From IMG/VR virus record IMGVR_UViG_3300037114_000073, positions 1-64,000 of that record: a DNA stretch of 64,000 nt, one strand, 5' to 3'. The translations under genes were made by a program, and so were the position numbers. Every line of letters begins with the position of its first letter. Position 1 is the first letter of the stretch. The stretch comes from a virus. Below are positions 41,104 to 48,287 of the stretch, in pieces. The notes beneath the pieces are model-generated. The model ran no database searches. It was not told the DNA's origin and worked only from the letters and a program-made list of their open reading frames with translations.

Positions 41104-41483
41104 GTTGTTCCTCCTGGTAATGCGGATGTTCCTGTTCTACGTATTGTCATCTTAGGAAACCAAACACCTAGTGCTTTATAGTTGTACGTCATCACTGTGG
41201 TGCAAGATGTAAAATTACATTGTGCTGATACTACAGTTAAATCCTGAACATGCATTCCTACGTTTGTTGCTAACTGAATCGTATACAGTGTTGGATTATT
41301 TGCTCCTGTACAAGCGTCTCCTTTTATTGCTTCACACCTTGCGACTTCAGTTACGATGTAATCTAGATCTGCAGCTCGTTCAATACTCCACTGAATGTCA
41401 ATCAATCCAAAAGAAATAAAAACGAACAATGGTAAAATAACTGCAAATTCAAGGATTGCTTGACCTTTTTGTTTTTGTTTCAT
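41100..41483 (-). CDS. TadE-like pseudopilin protein, 127 aa
   Basis: KGQAILEFAVILPLFVFISFGLIDIQ (residues 6-31) is the TadE/TadG N-terminus (G-x-A-x-x-E-F-A-x-x-x-P) with a prepilin-type Gly/Glu pattern and a long hydrophobic helix. The remainder is a short periplasmic domain with four Cys. TadE proteins belong to the tight-adherence (Flp) pilus of bacteria and archaea and are unexpected in a phage. Either it modifies a host pilus or secretion system, for example to block a pilus receptor, or it is a captured host gene. Downstream genes overlap it. Confidence 0.75.
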   Translation of the reverse strand: MKQKQKGQAILEFAVILPLFVFISFGLIDIQWSIERAADLDYIVTEVARCEAIKGDACTGANNPTLYTIQLATNVGMHVQDLTVVSAQCNFTSCTTVMTYNYKALGVWFPKMTIRRTGTSALPGGTT

Positions 41484-41489
41484 ATGGCC

Positions 41490-41672
41490 TCACTCTTTTT
41501 CGAGTATGATTTTAACTTTTGTGCCGACTGGGAATAATGTTGCATCTTCTTGTGATGCATTAATTATCACATTATACCAATCTTTTTCTAAAATAATATT
41601 GATATGCTTCTTACTAAGAGTATTATGGTGTGCTTCTACTGTCCATCCATCTAACACTAAACTTGTTGTCAT
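41490..41672 (-). CDS. Unknown protein, 60 aa
   Basis: ATG with GAGGAG four bases upstream. Beta-rich, with NVIINASQEDATLFPVGTKVKIILEK. Located before the TadE-like gene. Family not recognised. Confidence 0.55.
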   Translation of the reverse strand: MTTSLVLDGWTVEAHHNTLSKKHINIILEKDWYNVIINASQEDATLFPVGTKVKIILEKE

Positions 41673-41680
41673 ATAACTCC

Positions 41681-41917
41681 TCACTTTATGATTTTAAGAT
41701 CATAAACTGTTCCAATTTCTTCCTGGTAACGCATTATTTTCCCATCAGTTGTTACATGAGCAAAACTTAAACCACTAAGTGTTATTACATCCCCGTTTTC
41801 ATCGCAATGATCTAGTGGAGCTAATGCCCTACCTCCTCCCTCATGCACTTCTTTTAACAACCAATATGTAGTTCTCTTAAATTTAACTTTCATAGTTTCT
41901 AATAACTTAGGGATCAT
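41681..41917 (-). CDS. Unknown protein, 78 aa
   Basis: Two possible ATGs (41917 and 41893) without a strong ribosome site. A 10-codon frame with GAGG upstream overlaps the first ATG and may couple translation. Beta-rich. Function unknown. Confidence 0.5.
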   Translation of the reverse strand: MIPKLLETMKVKFKRTTYWLLKEVHEGGGRALAPLDHCDENGDVITLSGLSFAHVTTDGKIMRYQEEIGTVYDLKIIK

Positions 41918-41945
41918 TTACTAATGTTACTGTCTTCATAGTACC

Positions 41946-42137
41946 TCACTTTATGATTCGAACGGTGACTTCTACTCCCTTAACTTTCTCGAGGCTGACT
42001 CCTAATACTTTCTTAGCTGCTTCTTTGTTGATGTAGATAGTAGAGAACAACGGATTCTCTTCATCTTCATCTGCATTGAATCGTACACTATGCCTCTTAG
42101 GATCCATATTTGTGAACTTCTGAGTCGCATGTGACAT
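41946..42137 (-). CDS. Unknown protein, 63 aa
   Basis: GGAG precedes the ATG. Contains SVRFNADEDEENPLFSTIYI and a C-terminal strand KGVEVTVRIIK, similar in style to the two genes that follow. Function unknown. Confidence 0.55.
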   Translation of the reverse strand: MSHATQKFTNMDPKRHSVRFNADEDEENPLFSTIYINKEAAKKVLGVSLEKVKGVEVTVRIIK

Positions 42138-42138
42138 T

Positions 42139-42870
42139 TTATTTTCTCCTCTTCTTTTTCTTTAATGGCATTCTAACAACTCCTGGACTCCTACGCTTGG
42201 GTCTACGTCTTGGCTTAACTTTTGCTTCTCGTTTATAAATATCGGTTACTAGTCTGTCATTTAATTCTTCCAAGGTGCCAACGCGCTTTTTCAAAAACTG
42301 ATTTTCCTCATCTAACTTTTTTAATGTTGTGGTCAAAACAAAGTTTGCTCTGTGTGCAGAGTGTCCTAGTATGTCTAATCGCTGCCATGCTTCACTAGGA
42401 TCTTGCATGACACCTTCTGGCTGACGATCACCCGGGTCCAGTTTTATTTCTGTCAATTGCCGTTTAAAGAATAATGCGACTTCAATTCCATGGTAACTGA
42501 CTACGTAGACTTTTCCTCTATCTCCTATTTCTGTACACGCCCAATAATTAGTTAACGTTGTTTGTTGTTCTGCAAATTCAAGTAAAGGCATTCCTGCTGC
42601 ATCATGAGCTTTAATCCTTACACTTAACGCCTGGGGTAAAGTCATTGCTTCTGGTCCGGTCGTTATTGTTTTCAATGTAGCTTCTACAAAGTCTCGATCT
42701 GTTTTAGTCATCTGTTGAATGGTAAGGACTGTGTGTCTAAGTTTATCGTAAACATATCCTTTGTGATAGCGGACTCCAGCATGGCTAATTTGGTTTACTG
42801 GCCCTGCTGACTTCAACCCCGCTCTTGGCTTTACGAATTTCCTCTTTTTCTTTTTGCCACGTAATGTCAT
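42139..42870 (-). CDS. Unknown basic protein, 243 aa
   Basis: ATG with GAGGAA nine bases upstream. Both ends are very basic (RGKKKKRKFVKPR; KPRRRPKRRSPG...KKKKRRK), with a globular middle and a coiled coil LDEENQFLKKRVGTLEELNDRL near residue 200. It might bind DNA or RNA. Overlaps the previous gene by 86 nt in another frame. No family recognised. Confidence 0.6.
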   Translation of the reverse strand: MTLRGKKKKRKFVKPRAGLKSAGPVNQISHAGVRYHKGYVYDKLRHTVLTIQQMTKTDRDFVEATLKTITTGPEAMTLPQALSVRIKAHDAAGMPLLEFAEQQTTLTNYWACTEIGDRGKVYVVSYHGIEVALFFKRQLTEIKLDPGDRQPEGVMQDPSEAWQRLDILGHSAHRANFVLTTTLKKLDEENQFLKKRVGTLEELNDRLVTDIYKREAKVKPRRRPKRRSPGVVRMPLKKKKRRK

Positions 42871-43027
42871 TATGAATTTCCTCAATCTTCATTTTCATAC
42901 GAGTAACAGCTCTGTAGAGAGTTCCCAGCGTTTGGATTACATCTTCATCTAAATGATATAAGATTGCCCTTTCTCTTGCCTGGAATAGATCATATTGTGC
43001 TTGGTCTAAGTGTTCTCTTATGGTCAT
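42785..43027 (-). CDS. Unknown helical protein, 80 aa
   Basis: ATG overlaps the stop of the upstream gene (ATGA). Helical: HLDQAQYDLFQARERAILYHL. Its last 86 nt overlap the next gene in a different frame, an unusually long overlap; the C-terminal part may be under dual constraint. Confidence 0.55.
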   Translation of the reverse strand: MTIREHLDQAQYDLFQARERAILYHLDEDVIQTLGTLYRAVTRMKMKIEEIHNDITWQKEKEEIRKAKSGVEVSRASKPN

Positions 43028-43293
43028 ACTTTCCTCTTGGACTTAGCAAGTACACGCTTATCAAATTCCTTTTGTGTTTCACCTGGGATGCGTTGATTAA
43101 CTTGAGTGTACCAATCACACGAACATTCTGCTCTCTTACACCCTCCGCCTAAAGTGTGATGATGATGCGGATGCCCACAGTCGCATACGTAAATATGTCC
43201 ATCACTTAATGGGCAATGATTGCATGGGATTCTTTCTAATGTCCTAGCTGCTCTCAGTTTTAAAAATGTTTCTTTACTCAACTTTATCACCAC
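43024..43293 (-). CDS. Cys/His-rich zinc-binding protein, 89 aa
   Basis: GTG start with AAGGAGG upstream. CNHCPLSDGHIYVCDCGHPHHHH followed by CKRAECSCDW gives eight Cys and several His for two zinc sites. Located between the GT9 gene and a helical small gene. Function unknown. Confidence 0.6.
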   Translation of the reverse strand: MVIKLSKETFLKLRAARTLERIPCNHCPLSDGHIYVCDCGHPHHHHTLGGGCKRAECSCDWYTQVNQRIPGETQKEFDKRVLAKSKRKV

Positions 43294-44179
43294 TTACCTC
43301 CTTAGCTTTGAAACGTTGGATTGCTTTTCCTAATGTAAATACTAACTGAGCTGGGCTCACGTGCACCGGATCCATTTGTACGAATTCTAAATTTGGATTT
43401 CCTTTGGGAAGTATGTAGTGCTGTGCTAGGCACCTGGGATACATTTCAAACATCGGTGTTTCTTGTGATGCACCAAGGTGTGCCATGCCGTTATCAATTG
43501 TGACTAACAACTTTGCTTTCTGCATGATTAGTGCTAACCGATTTAAAGGTATACCAAACATCTGTTCGCCAAACTCTTTTAATATATCTGGAACAATATC
43601 TGTTGGAGCACCTAAAAATCTAATTGGTGTGTCTGGATACTCATTCTGAATTAATTGTAATACTGGTTTCCACTTAAAGAAAGGTAAACATTTATTCGGA
43701 GGAAGTCCTGGTGTATTCTTATCTCTGCTTTCACACGATGCTGAGAACATTGATATTAAAATCATTCCTTTTAATTCTTCTTGATATAGAACATTATCTA
43801 ATGTTGGATTCATTGCAAATATTTCTGGTATATATGTGGGCTTTAATCGTTCAATACCTCCTGTTAATTCAACACCTAACATCTTCGCATATGATTCTGC
43901 AATGTGGCACTTATCCTGGTCACTAATGATGAATGCTTTATTTACGTCGAAGTTAAATTCAAAGTCGAACGTTCCTTCTAGACGATTAAAGAATGTTTGT
44001 ATCTTTACTAAATCTCTTACCATTCCCTGGTATAAAGGAGCAACGTGATCTGGTAATGTCTGCATGATTATTTCATCTTGCAGAGAATTTAATCCTTGTT
44101 TCTTTATCCACGTTCTCCAGGCTGGTGAAATATTCAATGCATCGCCTATCAGGTTATTGCTCTTGAATAGTACTCTCAT
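43274..44179 (-). CDS. GT9-like (heptosyltransferase-fold) glycosyltransferase, 301 aa
   Basis: N-terminal MRVLFKSNNLIGDALNISPAW is the GT9 first strand and loop (G-D-x-L-x-x-x-P); ILISMFSASCESRDKNTPGLPPNKCLPF and LVTIDNGMAHLGASQETPMFEMYP match the nucleotide-sugar binding half. GT9 enzymes build lipopolysaccharide core in bacteria; in phages they may modify DNA or surface sugars. Shares its fold with the 57271-58080 protein but not obvious close similarity. It overlaps the next gene start. Confidence 0.7.
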   Translation of the reverse strand: MRVLFKSNNLIGDALNISPAWRTWIKKQGLNSLQDEIIMQTLPDHVAPLYQGMVRDLVKIQTFFNRLEGTFDFEFNFDVNKAFIISDQDKCHIAESYAKMLGVELTGGIERLKPTYIPEIFAMNPTLDNVLYQEELKGMILISMFSASCESRDKNTPGLPPNKCLPFFKWKPVLQLIQNEYPDTPIRFLGAPTDIVPDILKEFGEQMFGIPLNRLALIMQKAKLLVTIDNGMAHLGASQETPMFEMYPRCLAQHYILPKGNPNLEFVQMDPVHVSPAQLVFTLGKAIQRFKAKEVSGDKVE

Positions 44180-45021
44180 GTAACTTCCTCCTTAGGTTTT
44201 GCACGTCTCACAACTGTTCTTGGCCCATCTTCTCGTTGGCAGTATTCGTTGAAATTATTTAAGAGAGATAAGACTGCTGGGTATCTATCTGCTTGATCTA
44301 CTTTCATGATGCCAATTTTCTTTCCTCTTGTGTCTACAACTGCTTCACGTGCTGCAGCTTCTGTTAATACTGGAAGTAAGAGAATTACTGCGGATAGTAA
44401 TCCTTTCTTACGTGCAAGTTTTCTGAGATCAGAAACCAATCTTCTGTCTAAAGTTATATTTCCTTCAATGCTTATCCTATGCGGGGCTGAGATTTTATCA
44501 ACGGTTAACTTTATTCTTTTTCCTTCTGAGTTTACTGGTTGCAAGGAATCACTCAACAACTTTAGGAATGCTCCATGCTTATCTTGGAGCCGTTCTTTCC
44601 GGTGAATTAATCCTTTCTTTTCTTTTGTATATTTCCTCAAGTAACTTTTTAGTTTAGGAACTTGGTAACTTGCTGCCATGATTTCATACTGGGCTATGGC
44701 TCCTGTGAATGCTGATTCTTTGTAGATTGAATTATTCGATTTAATTCCTGCTTCTCTTTGTTTCTCTGCATCATTTAAAGCACGCAACTGTCTGGTGGTA
44801 AACTTCTTTTTGTATTTCAAAAACACTTGTACGTGATCGTACCATGTCATCGCTTTTGCTAGTGCGGTAACTCTCTGGTCGATGTCTGTTGATACTAGAT
44901 CTTTGTAGATTTTCTTAAGATCACCTCGTTTAGGTCTGCTTGGTTTCGGTGCTGGGATTGGTCTTGGCTTCTTGTATCGTTTCAACTTCGGTCGTCCGTG
45001 TTTCCCTGCTGGAGTTGCCAT
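44176..45021 (-). CDS. Unknown basic protein, 281 aa
   Basis: Very basic N-terminus (GKHGRPKLKRYKKPRPIPAPKPSRPKRGD), then a long helical region. A hydrophobic stretch LSAVILLLPVLTEAAAREAVV near residue 215 could be a buried helix. The stop overlaps the GT9 start (ATGA). Family not recognised; DNA binding is a guess from charge. Confidence 0.55.
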   Translation of the reverse strand: MATPAGKHGRPKLKRYKKPRPIPAPKPSRPKRGDLKKIYKDLVSTDIDQRVTALAKAMTWYDHVQVFLKYKKKFTTRQLRALNDAEKQREAGIKSNNSIYKESAFTGAIAQYEIMAASYQVPKLKSYLRKYTKEKKGLIHRKERLQDKHGAFLKLLSDSLQPVNSEGKRIKLTVDKISAPHRISIEGNITLDRRLVSDLRKLARKKGLLSAVILLLPVLTEAAAREAVVDTRGKKIGIMKVDQADRYPAVLSLLNNFNEYCQREDGPRTVVRRAKPKEEVT

Positions 45022-45166
45022 AGATTGTTTTCACCTCAATTTGTTCAAACCAATGTTCTGGAAATTGTTCTGCTTCACTTAACATACGAATTGCGGAAGG
45101 AAAATCATCTGCCATTACACGATATATTTTATCCTGATCTGATGTAAAGAAAAATTCATACGGCAT
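44930..45166 (-). CDS. Unknown protein, 78 aa
   Basis: ATG with AGGAGGAAT directly upstream. Begins MPYEFFFTSDQDKIYRVMADD. Overlaps the following gene by 92 nt in another frame. Function unknown. Confidence 0.5.
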   Translation of the reverse strand: MPYEFFFTSDQDKIYRVMADDFPSAIRMLSEAEQFPEHWFEQIEVKTIYGNSSRETRTTEVETIQEAKTNPSTETKQT

Positions 45167-45194
45167 AATTCCTCCTAGTGGATAGTTTCTGGTT

Positions 45195-45455
45195 TCAAAT
45201 ATCGTTAGCGCCGCCATTAATGATATGTGGTACAGCCCATCGAAGAACTGTTGCTACTGCTTCTGCAACTTCTGGTGAAGGATCCCATTCAAAAAAGTCA
45301 TTGTTGTTTGCTGCACCTCCTATCTTTTTTGCAATGAATTCTACTCCGACACGGTGAACTACAGAAGCTGCATTACGGGCGTCACTATTAGTTGGCCTTT
45401 TCCCTTGAACTCCTAGTCCTGCAGGCATAACGAATTTTAGTTTCGGTAGTGTCAT
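45195..45455 (-). CDS. Unknown protein, 86 aa
   Basis: ATG directly follows the stop of the upstream gene. Ala/Val-rich; SDARNAASVVHRVGVEFIAKKIGGA and VAEAVATVLRWAVPHI suggest two helices. Function unknown. Confidence 0.55.
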   Translation of the reverse strand: MTLPKLKFVMPAGLGVQGKRPTNSDARNAASVVHRVGVEFIAKKIGGAANNNDFFEWDPSPEVAEAVATVLRWAVPHIINGGANDI

Positions 45456-45731
45456 TTAATCTCCTTTTGGATTAAAGAATTTGTCATATCTATCATACGT
45501 GTTCTCAGCTTCATTCTGATTTAGAAAAGATTGAAACTCATTTCCTCCTCCTAATTTCCTGGGATAAGAAACTCCGTACATTTTCACACCATCTCGTTCA
45601 ACTGTTACAAGAGAAACTTCACCTGATTTCTTTATAACAGTTGGCTTAGGCTGTTTTATCTTTCGTCCTGTAGAATGCCTACCACTACCAGGTCCTCCTG
45701 ATCTAATATTTATTTCATCATTTAGTTTCAT
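45456..45731 (-). CDS. Small protein with GGPGSGRH motif, 91 aa
   Basis: ATG chosen with AGGAG upstream. NIRSGGPGSGRHSTGRKIKQ near the N-terminus repeats the GGPGSGRH motif found in the virion-module protein at 32201-32524; the rest differs. A beta-rich C-terminal part follows. The shared motif may be a processing or recognition site. Function unknown. Confidence 0.6.
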   Translation of the reverse strand: MKLNDEINIRSGGPGSGRHSTGRKIKQPKPTVIKKSGEVSLVTVERDGVKMYGVSYPRKLGGGNEFQSFLNQNEAENTYDRYDKFFNPKGD

Positions 45732-45741
45732 TGTGCCACTC

Positions 45742-46188
45742 CTAGTGGATAGTTTCTGTTTTCTTACCACTGTCATTTAATGCTTCGAATACTTTGGTTT
45801 GCTCACTGGAAGTTAATTTATTGTAGCTTTTTCTGAACTTCATATGAGATAGTTCATTAACTATTTCCTGCTGACGTATTACACTATCTGGTAATGGAGG
45901 ATTTCCGTTAATAAAGGATCTAACGGAATAAAGTAGCACTGTTCCGTTTGGTGCTTGTTTGGATTTAATAAATCGTTTCTTAGCTGCTCTTCGTGATTTA
46001 TTTGTATGAATTACTACATCACTTTTAAACTCGTGATAGAAGGGCTTTTTGTGTTGTTTTCCCGTTTGGCTTATAGTTCGTAGCTGCGTTACGTTGGCAT
46101 TACGTGCGTTCTGTTTTGTGGGTGATGCTTTGGTATGGGTAGATTCACCCGGGGGATTTACGCGTGTTTTGGAATTATTAATTACCAT
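45742..46188 (-). CDS. Unknown basic protein, 148 aa
   Basis: N-terminus rich in Asn, Thr, Lys and Pro and probably disordered; C-terminal half helical. Overlaps the upstream gene end by 7 nt. Family not recognised. Confidence 0.5.
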   Translation of the reverse strand: MVINNSKTRVNPPGESTHTKASPTKQNARNANVTQLRTISQTGKQHKKPFYHEFKSDVVIHTNKSRRAAKKRFIKSKQAPNGTVLLYSVRSFINGNPPLPDSVIRQQEIVNELSHMKFRKSYNKLTSSEQTKVFEALNDSGKKTETIH

Positions 46189-46379
46189 TTAACTCCTCCT
46201 GGACTACAGTAATAATGTATTAAGTCTTCTCTGATCGTTGTAACAATATTTCTTATGAATTCTTCCATCTTAGGTACTTCACTTTTACGCATGAAACTAA
46301 CTGGAATAAGAAATTCATGGTCATCTATTTCAACGAAGAATTTAAGCTTATCCGGAATGTGAATTATTTTTATATGCAT
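46182..46379 (-). CDS. Unknown protein, 65 aa
   Basis: Begins MHIKIIHIPDKLKFFVEIDD, a beta hairpin, then a helix MEEFIRNIVTTIRED. Lies just after the 46390-46410 hairpin, so it may depend on readthrough or on its own translation signal. No family recognised. Confidence 0.5.
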   Translation of the reverse strand: MHIKIIHIPDKLKFFVEIDDHEFLIPVSFMRKSEVPKMEEFIRNIVTTIREDLIHYYCSPGGVKW

Positions 46380-46389
46380 AAATAATTAA

Positions 46390-46410
46390 ACCGCAGATTT
46401 CGGCTGCGGT
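46390..46410 (-). terminator. Stem-loop with T-rich tail, weak terminator or leader
   Basis: ACCGCAG and CTGCGGT form a 7-bp GC-rich stem, followed on the minus strand by TTAATTATTT. It stands immediately before the 65-residue gene, so it could reduce downstream expression. Confidence 0.5.
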
Positions 46411-46422
46411 GCCCGGTTAGAA

Positions 46423-46497
46423 TTAACTGGTAATGATTACCACAATAACAATGGTAACCACGACTATTATTATTCCTACCCACATTGGTATCGTCAC
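46423..46497 (-). CDS. Possible 24-residue transmembrane peptide
   Basis: GTG start just after the upstream stop, then PMWVGIIIVVVTIVIVVIITS, a bare membrane helix. An ATG lies at the fifth codon. No clear ribosome site. A micro membrane protein is plausible beside other membrane genes of this phage, but short hydrophobic frames also arise by chance in AT-rich DNA. Confidence 0.35.
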   Translation of the reverse strand: MTIPMWVGIIIVVVTIVIVVIITS

Positions 46498-46498
46498 T

Positions 46499-46747
46499 TT
46501 AGGCAGCTTTCTTTGCTTCCTTCTTAATTGCCTTCTTTACTGCTCTATTCAAAAGGCTATTCAGTTGTCCTTGATATTTGACTAATTCCTGAGATAGTTT
46601 ATTCATTGAATCGATAGCTTTTGTAATTCGCTTCTCAGCTTTCCTTACTGCTTTGAGACTCTTCTTACTGAATTCAATTAAGTGAAATATTCGTAAGTCC
46701 ACTGACTTTCCTTCAAACGACATTTCAAGTATATTCTTCTTTGCCAT
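46499..46747 (-). CDS. Lys-rich coiled-coil protein, 82 aa
   Basis: Heptad-like helix from about residue 26 to the end (KKSLKAVRKAEKRITKAID...LLNRAVKKAIKKEAKKA). Strongly basic. Could bind DNA or form a structural bundle. Function unknown. Confidence 0.6.
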   Translation of the reverse strand: MAKKNILEMSFEGKSVDLRIFHLIEFSKKSLKAVRKAEKRITKAIDSMNKLSQELVKYQGQLNSLLNRAVKKAIKKEAKKAA

Positions 46748-46749
46748 TC

Positions 46750-47076
46750 TCAGTCTCCTGTATTTTCAAATGTATTTTCTACGATTTGTTCTTCAACATC
46801 ATCAACTTCTGTTCCGGATTCATCAACTCGTTTTCCAGCTGCATTTTCTTGTTCTATTTCTGTGGCATTAGTTTCAGCATACTTTAGAGCACCAGTTTGA
46901 CGACTCCAGATCCAATTGCCTTCACTGGTGGAGAGTTTAATTTCCTTAGATAGAACTTTAACTTCTACCTGGTGTTCCTTGGAAATGAACTTACTCTTGG
47001 GAAGTAAGTAACCATCCTTCGAATTGATTCCTTTTGGTGCCAATTTTTGCTTTTTAGTTACTTTCTTTTTTACCAT
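46750..47076 (-). CDS. Unknown protein, 108 aa
   Basis: Basic N-terminus (KKKVTKKQKLAPKG), beta-type middle (VEVKVLSKEIKLSTSEGNWIWS) and an acidic Glu-rich tail. Overlaps the previous gene by 23 nt. Family not recognised. Confidence 0.55.
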   Translation of the reverse strand: MVKKKVTKKQKLAPKGINSKDGYLLPKSKFISKEHQVEVKVLSKEIKLSTSEGNWIWSRQTGALKYAETNATEIEQENAAGKRVDESGTEVDDVEEQIVENTFENTGD

Positions 47077-47302
47077 GTTTCCTCCTTTTGAAATGATGAT
47101 ACATACTTTCTTTTCCTAGCAAAGCACAGGTTGCTAACAATTCATAATACCGTCTTCTTGGATCGTCTCTTAGATCAGCCTCCTTTACAAGTTTATGTAC
47201 AAACTTTGGAATTAAACTTTTCTTTGGACGATGTCCTAAATGTCTTTGCAACTGGAGTAAGTGTTCTATTCCAATGTGGAAGGCGTCACGATTGAGAGTC
47301 AT
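47054..47302 (-). CDS. Unknown helical protein, 82 aa
   Basis: Helical with a basic tail (HHFKRRKHGKKES). Its ends overlap both neighbours by 17-23 nt, typical for this dense small-gene block. Family not recognised. Confidence 0.5.
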   Translation of the reverse strand: MTLNRDAFHIGIEHLLQLQRHLGHRPKKSLIPKFVHKLVKEADLRDDPRRRYYELLATCALLGKESMYHHFKRRKHGKKESN

Positions 47303-47471
47303 TTTCCGCCTTTCTCAGGACTTCTTTTGCTAGTTGTATAGCTTCAAAGAATTCTCCTGCATGATCGACAAAATCAGCAGCGTCACACTTAGACATGTCA
47401 TCACCGAAACTGTCTAATGGAAGAGTCTTCAATGCTTCGAGAGCTTCTTGTAGTAATTGTTCTCGATTCAT
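47286..47471 (-). CDS. Unknown acidic helical protein, 61 aa
   Basis: Reads MNREQLLQEALEALKTL, two or three amphipathic helices, overall acidic. ATG overlaps the upstream stop (ATGA). Function unknown. Confidence 0.55.
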   Translation of the reverse strand: MNREQLLQEALEALKTLPLDSFGDDMSKCDAADFVDHAGEFFEAIQLAKEVLRKAENDSQS

Positions 47472-47797
47472 GCTACGTACCTCTCATTCGGCTCCACGTT
47501 CAAGCTCGTGACTGGAACTTTTGATTCTTCAGCAATATCGTCTTGCTTTGACTTCCATTTGTCTCCGAACAACTTCTTTGCAAGTTTCTTCCACTCTTCT
47601 TTCCACTCAACTGATGTTCTCTCATACGACTGTAGAACAAGTTTGTACGGTGAATGTTTGGGAGCATACTCTTCCAACTTCTCAGCTTCCATTAACTTCT
47701 TCAATTCATCCACCAGATCTTTTTCCTTTTTCTTTTTGTCTGAAATTTCTGCTTTCAGAAGCGCCAGCTCGGTAACAACCTCCGCGGATAGCTTCAT
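47468..47797 (-). CDS. Coiled-coil protein, 109 aa
   Basis: VVTELALLKAEISDKKKKEKDLVDELKKLMEAEKLEEYA is a coiled coil of about 40 residues, followed by a WKEEWKKLAKKLFGDKWKS helix. The beginning resembles gp-type small coiled-coil proteins that accompany recombination proteins in phages, but this is not specific. GGAG precedes the ATG. Confidence 0.6.
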   Translation of the reverse strand: MKLSAEVVTELALLKAEISDKKKKEKDLVDELKKLMEAEKLEEYAPKHSPYKLVLQSYERTSVEWKEEWKKLAKKLFGDKWKSKQDDIAEESKVPVTSLNVEPNERYVA

Positions 47798-47811
47798 TGT
47801 AGTCTCCTTTT

Positions 47812-48012
47812 TTAGAGTTCGTTATCTTTGTGGTACTGCATATGCTGCTTAAATTCGCCTTCCAACTGTCTGACATGAAGTGCGAGTTCTATACTCAATC
47901 GACATACCTCATTTACATCTCTTCGATCAGCTGGTAATTGATCACCTCCAACTAATTCAGTGTAGCTTCTCTGTTGCTTCTCAAGCCCTTGAATGATCTC
48001 CGTGATTGTCAT
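47812..48012 (-). CDS. Unknown helical protein, 66 aa
   Basis: Starts at an ATG overlapping the previous stop (ATGA). All helical (EIIQGLEKQQRSYTELVG; RLSIELALHVRQLEGEF). Function unknown. Confidence 0.55.
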   Translation of the reverse strand: MTITEIIQGLEKQQRSYTELVGGDQLPADRRDVNEVCRLSIELALHVRQLEGEFKQHMQYHKDNEL

Positions 48013-48245
48013 TCTGCCCTCCGTAGAAGATATACACCTGGATCATCTGTTGCCTGGTACAAATTTAATCTTTTGTGTGCAGCAATCAACTGATCTTGCA
48101 ATGTTTCCATTTTCTTTTTGATGTACAAATAACAATAAGCTGCATCACCGCAAAATTCGGAACCACCTGGAGTAAGATCTTCCAAAGCTCTCATTGGATT
48201 TTCCCTATACAATTTACTTCTTGCAGCTGTTAATTCCTGTGGCAT
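48009..48245 (-). CDS. Unknown helical protein, 78 aa
   Basis: First gene after promoter motif copy 3, with a strong AAGGAGG before the ATG. Helical; includes FCGDAAYCYLYIKKKMETLQDQLIAAH. Function unknown. Confidence 0.6.
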   Translation of the reverse strand: MPQELTAARSKLYRENPMRALEDLTPGGSEFCGDAAYCYLYIKKKMETLQDQLIAAHKRLNLYQATDDPGVYLLRRAE

Positions 48246-48264
48246 CCGTTTTCCTCCTTGTGTT

Positions 48265-48277
48265 TATTATACAGATT
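48265..48277 (-). promoter_or_regulatory. Promoter motif copy 3 (AATCTGTATAATA)
   Basis: Exact motif with TATAAT at 48266-48271. Transcript start predicted near 48259, followed by a normal ribosome site. No -35 consensus. Confidence 0.7.
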
Positions 48278-48287
48278 TGGTCGCTTT

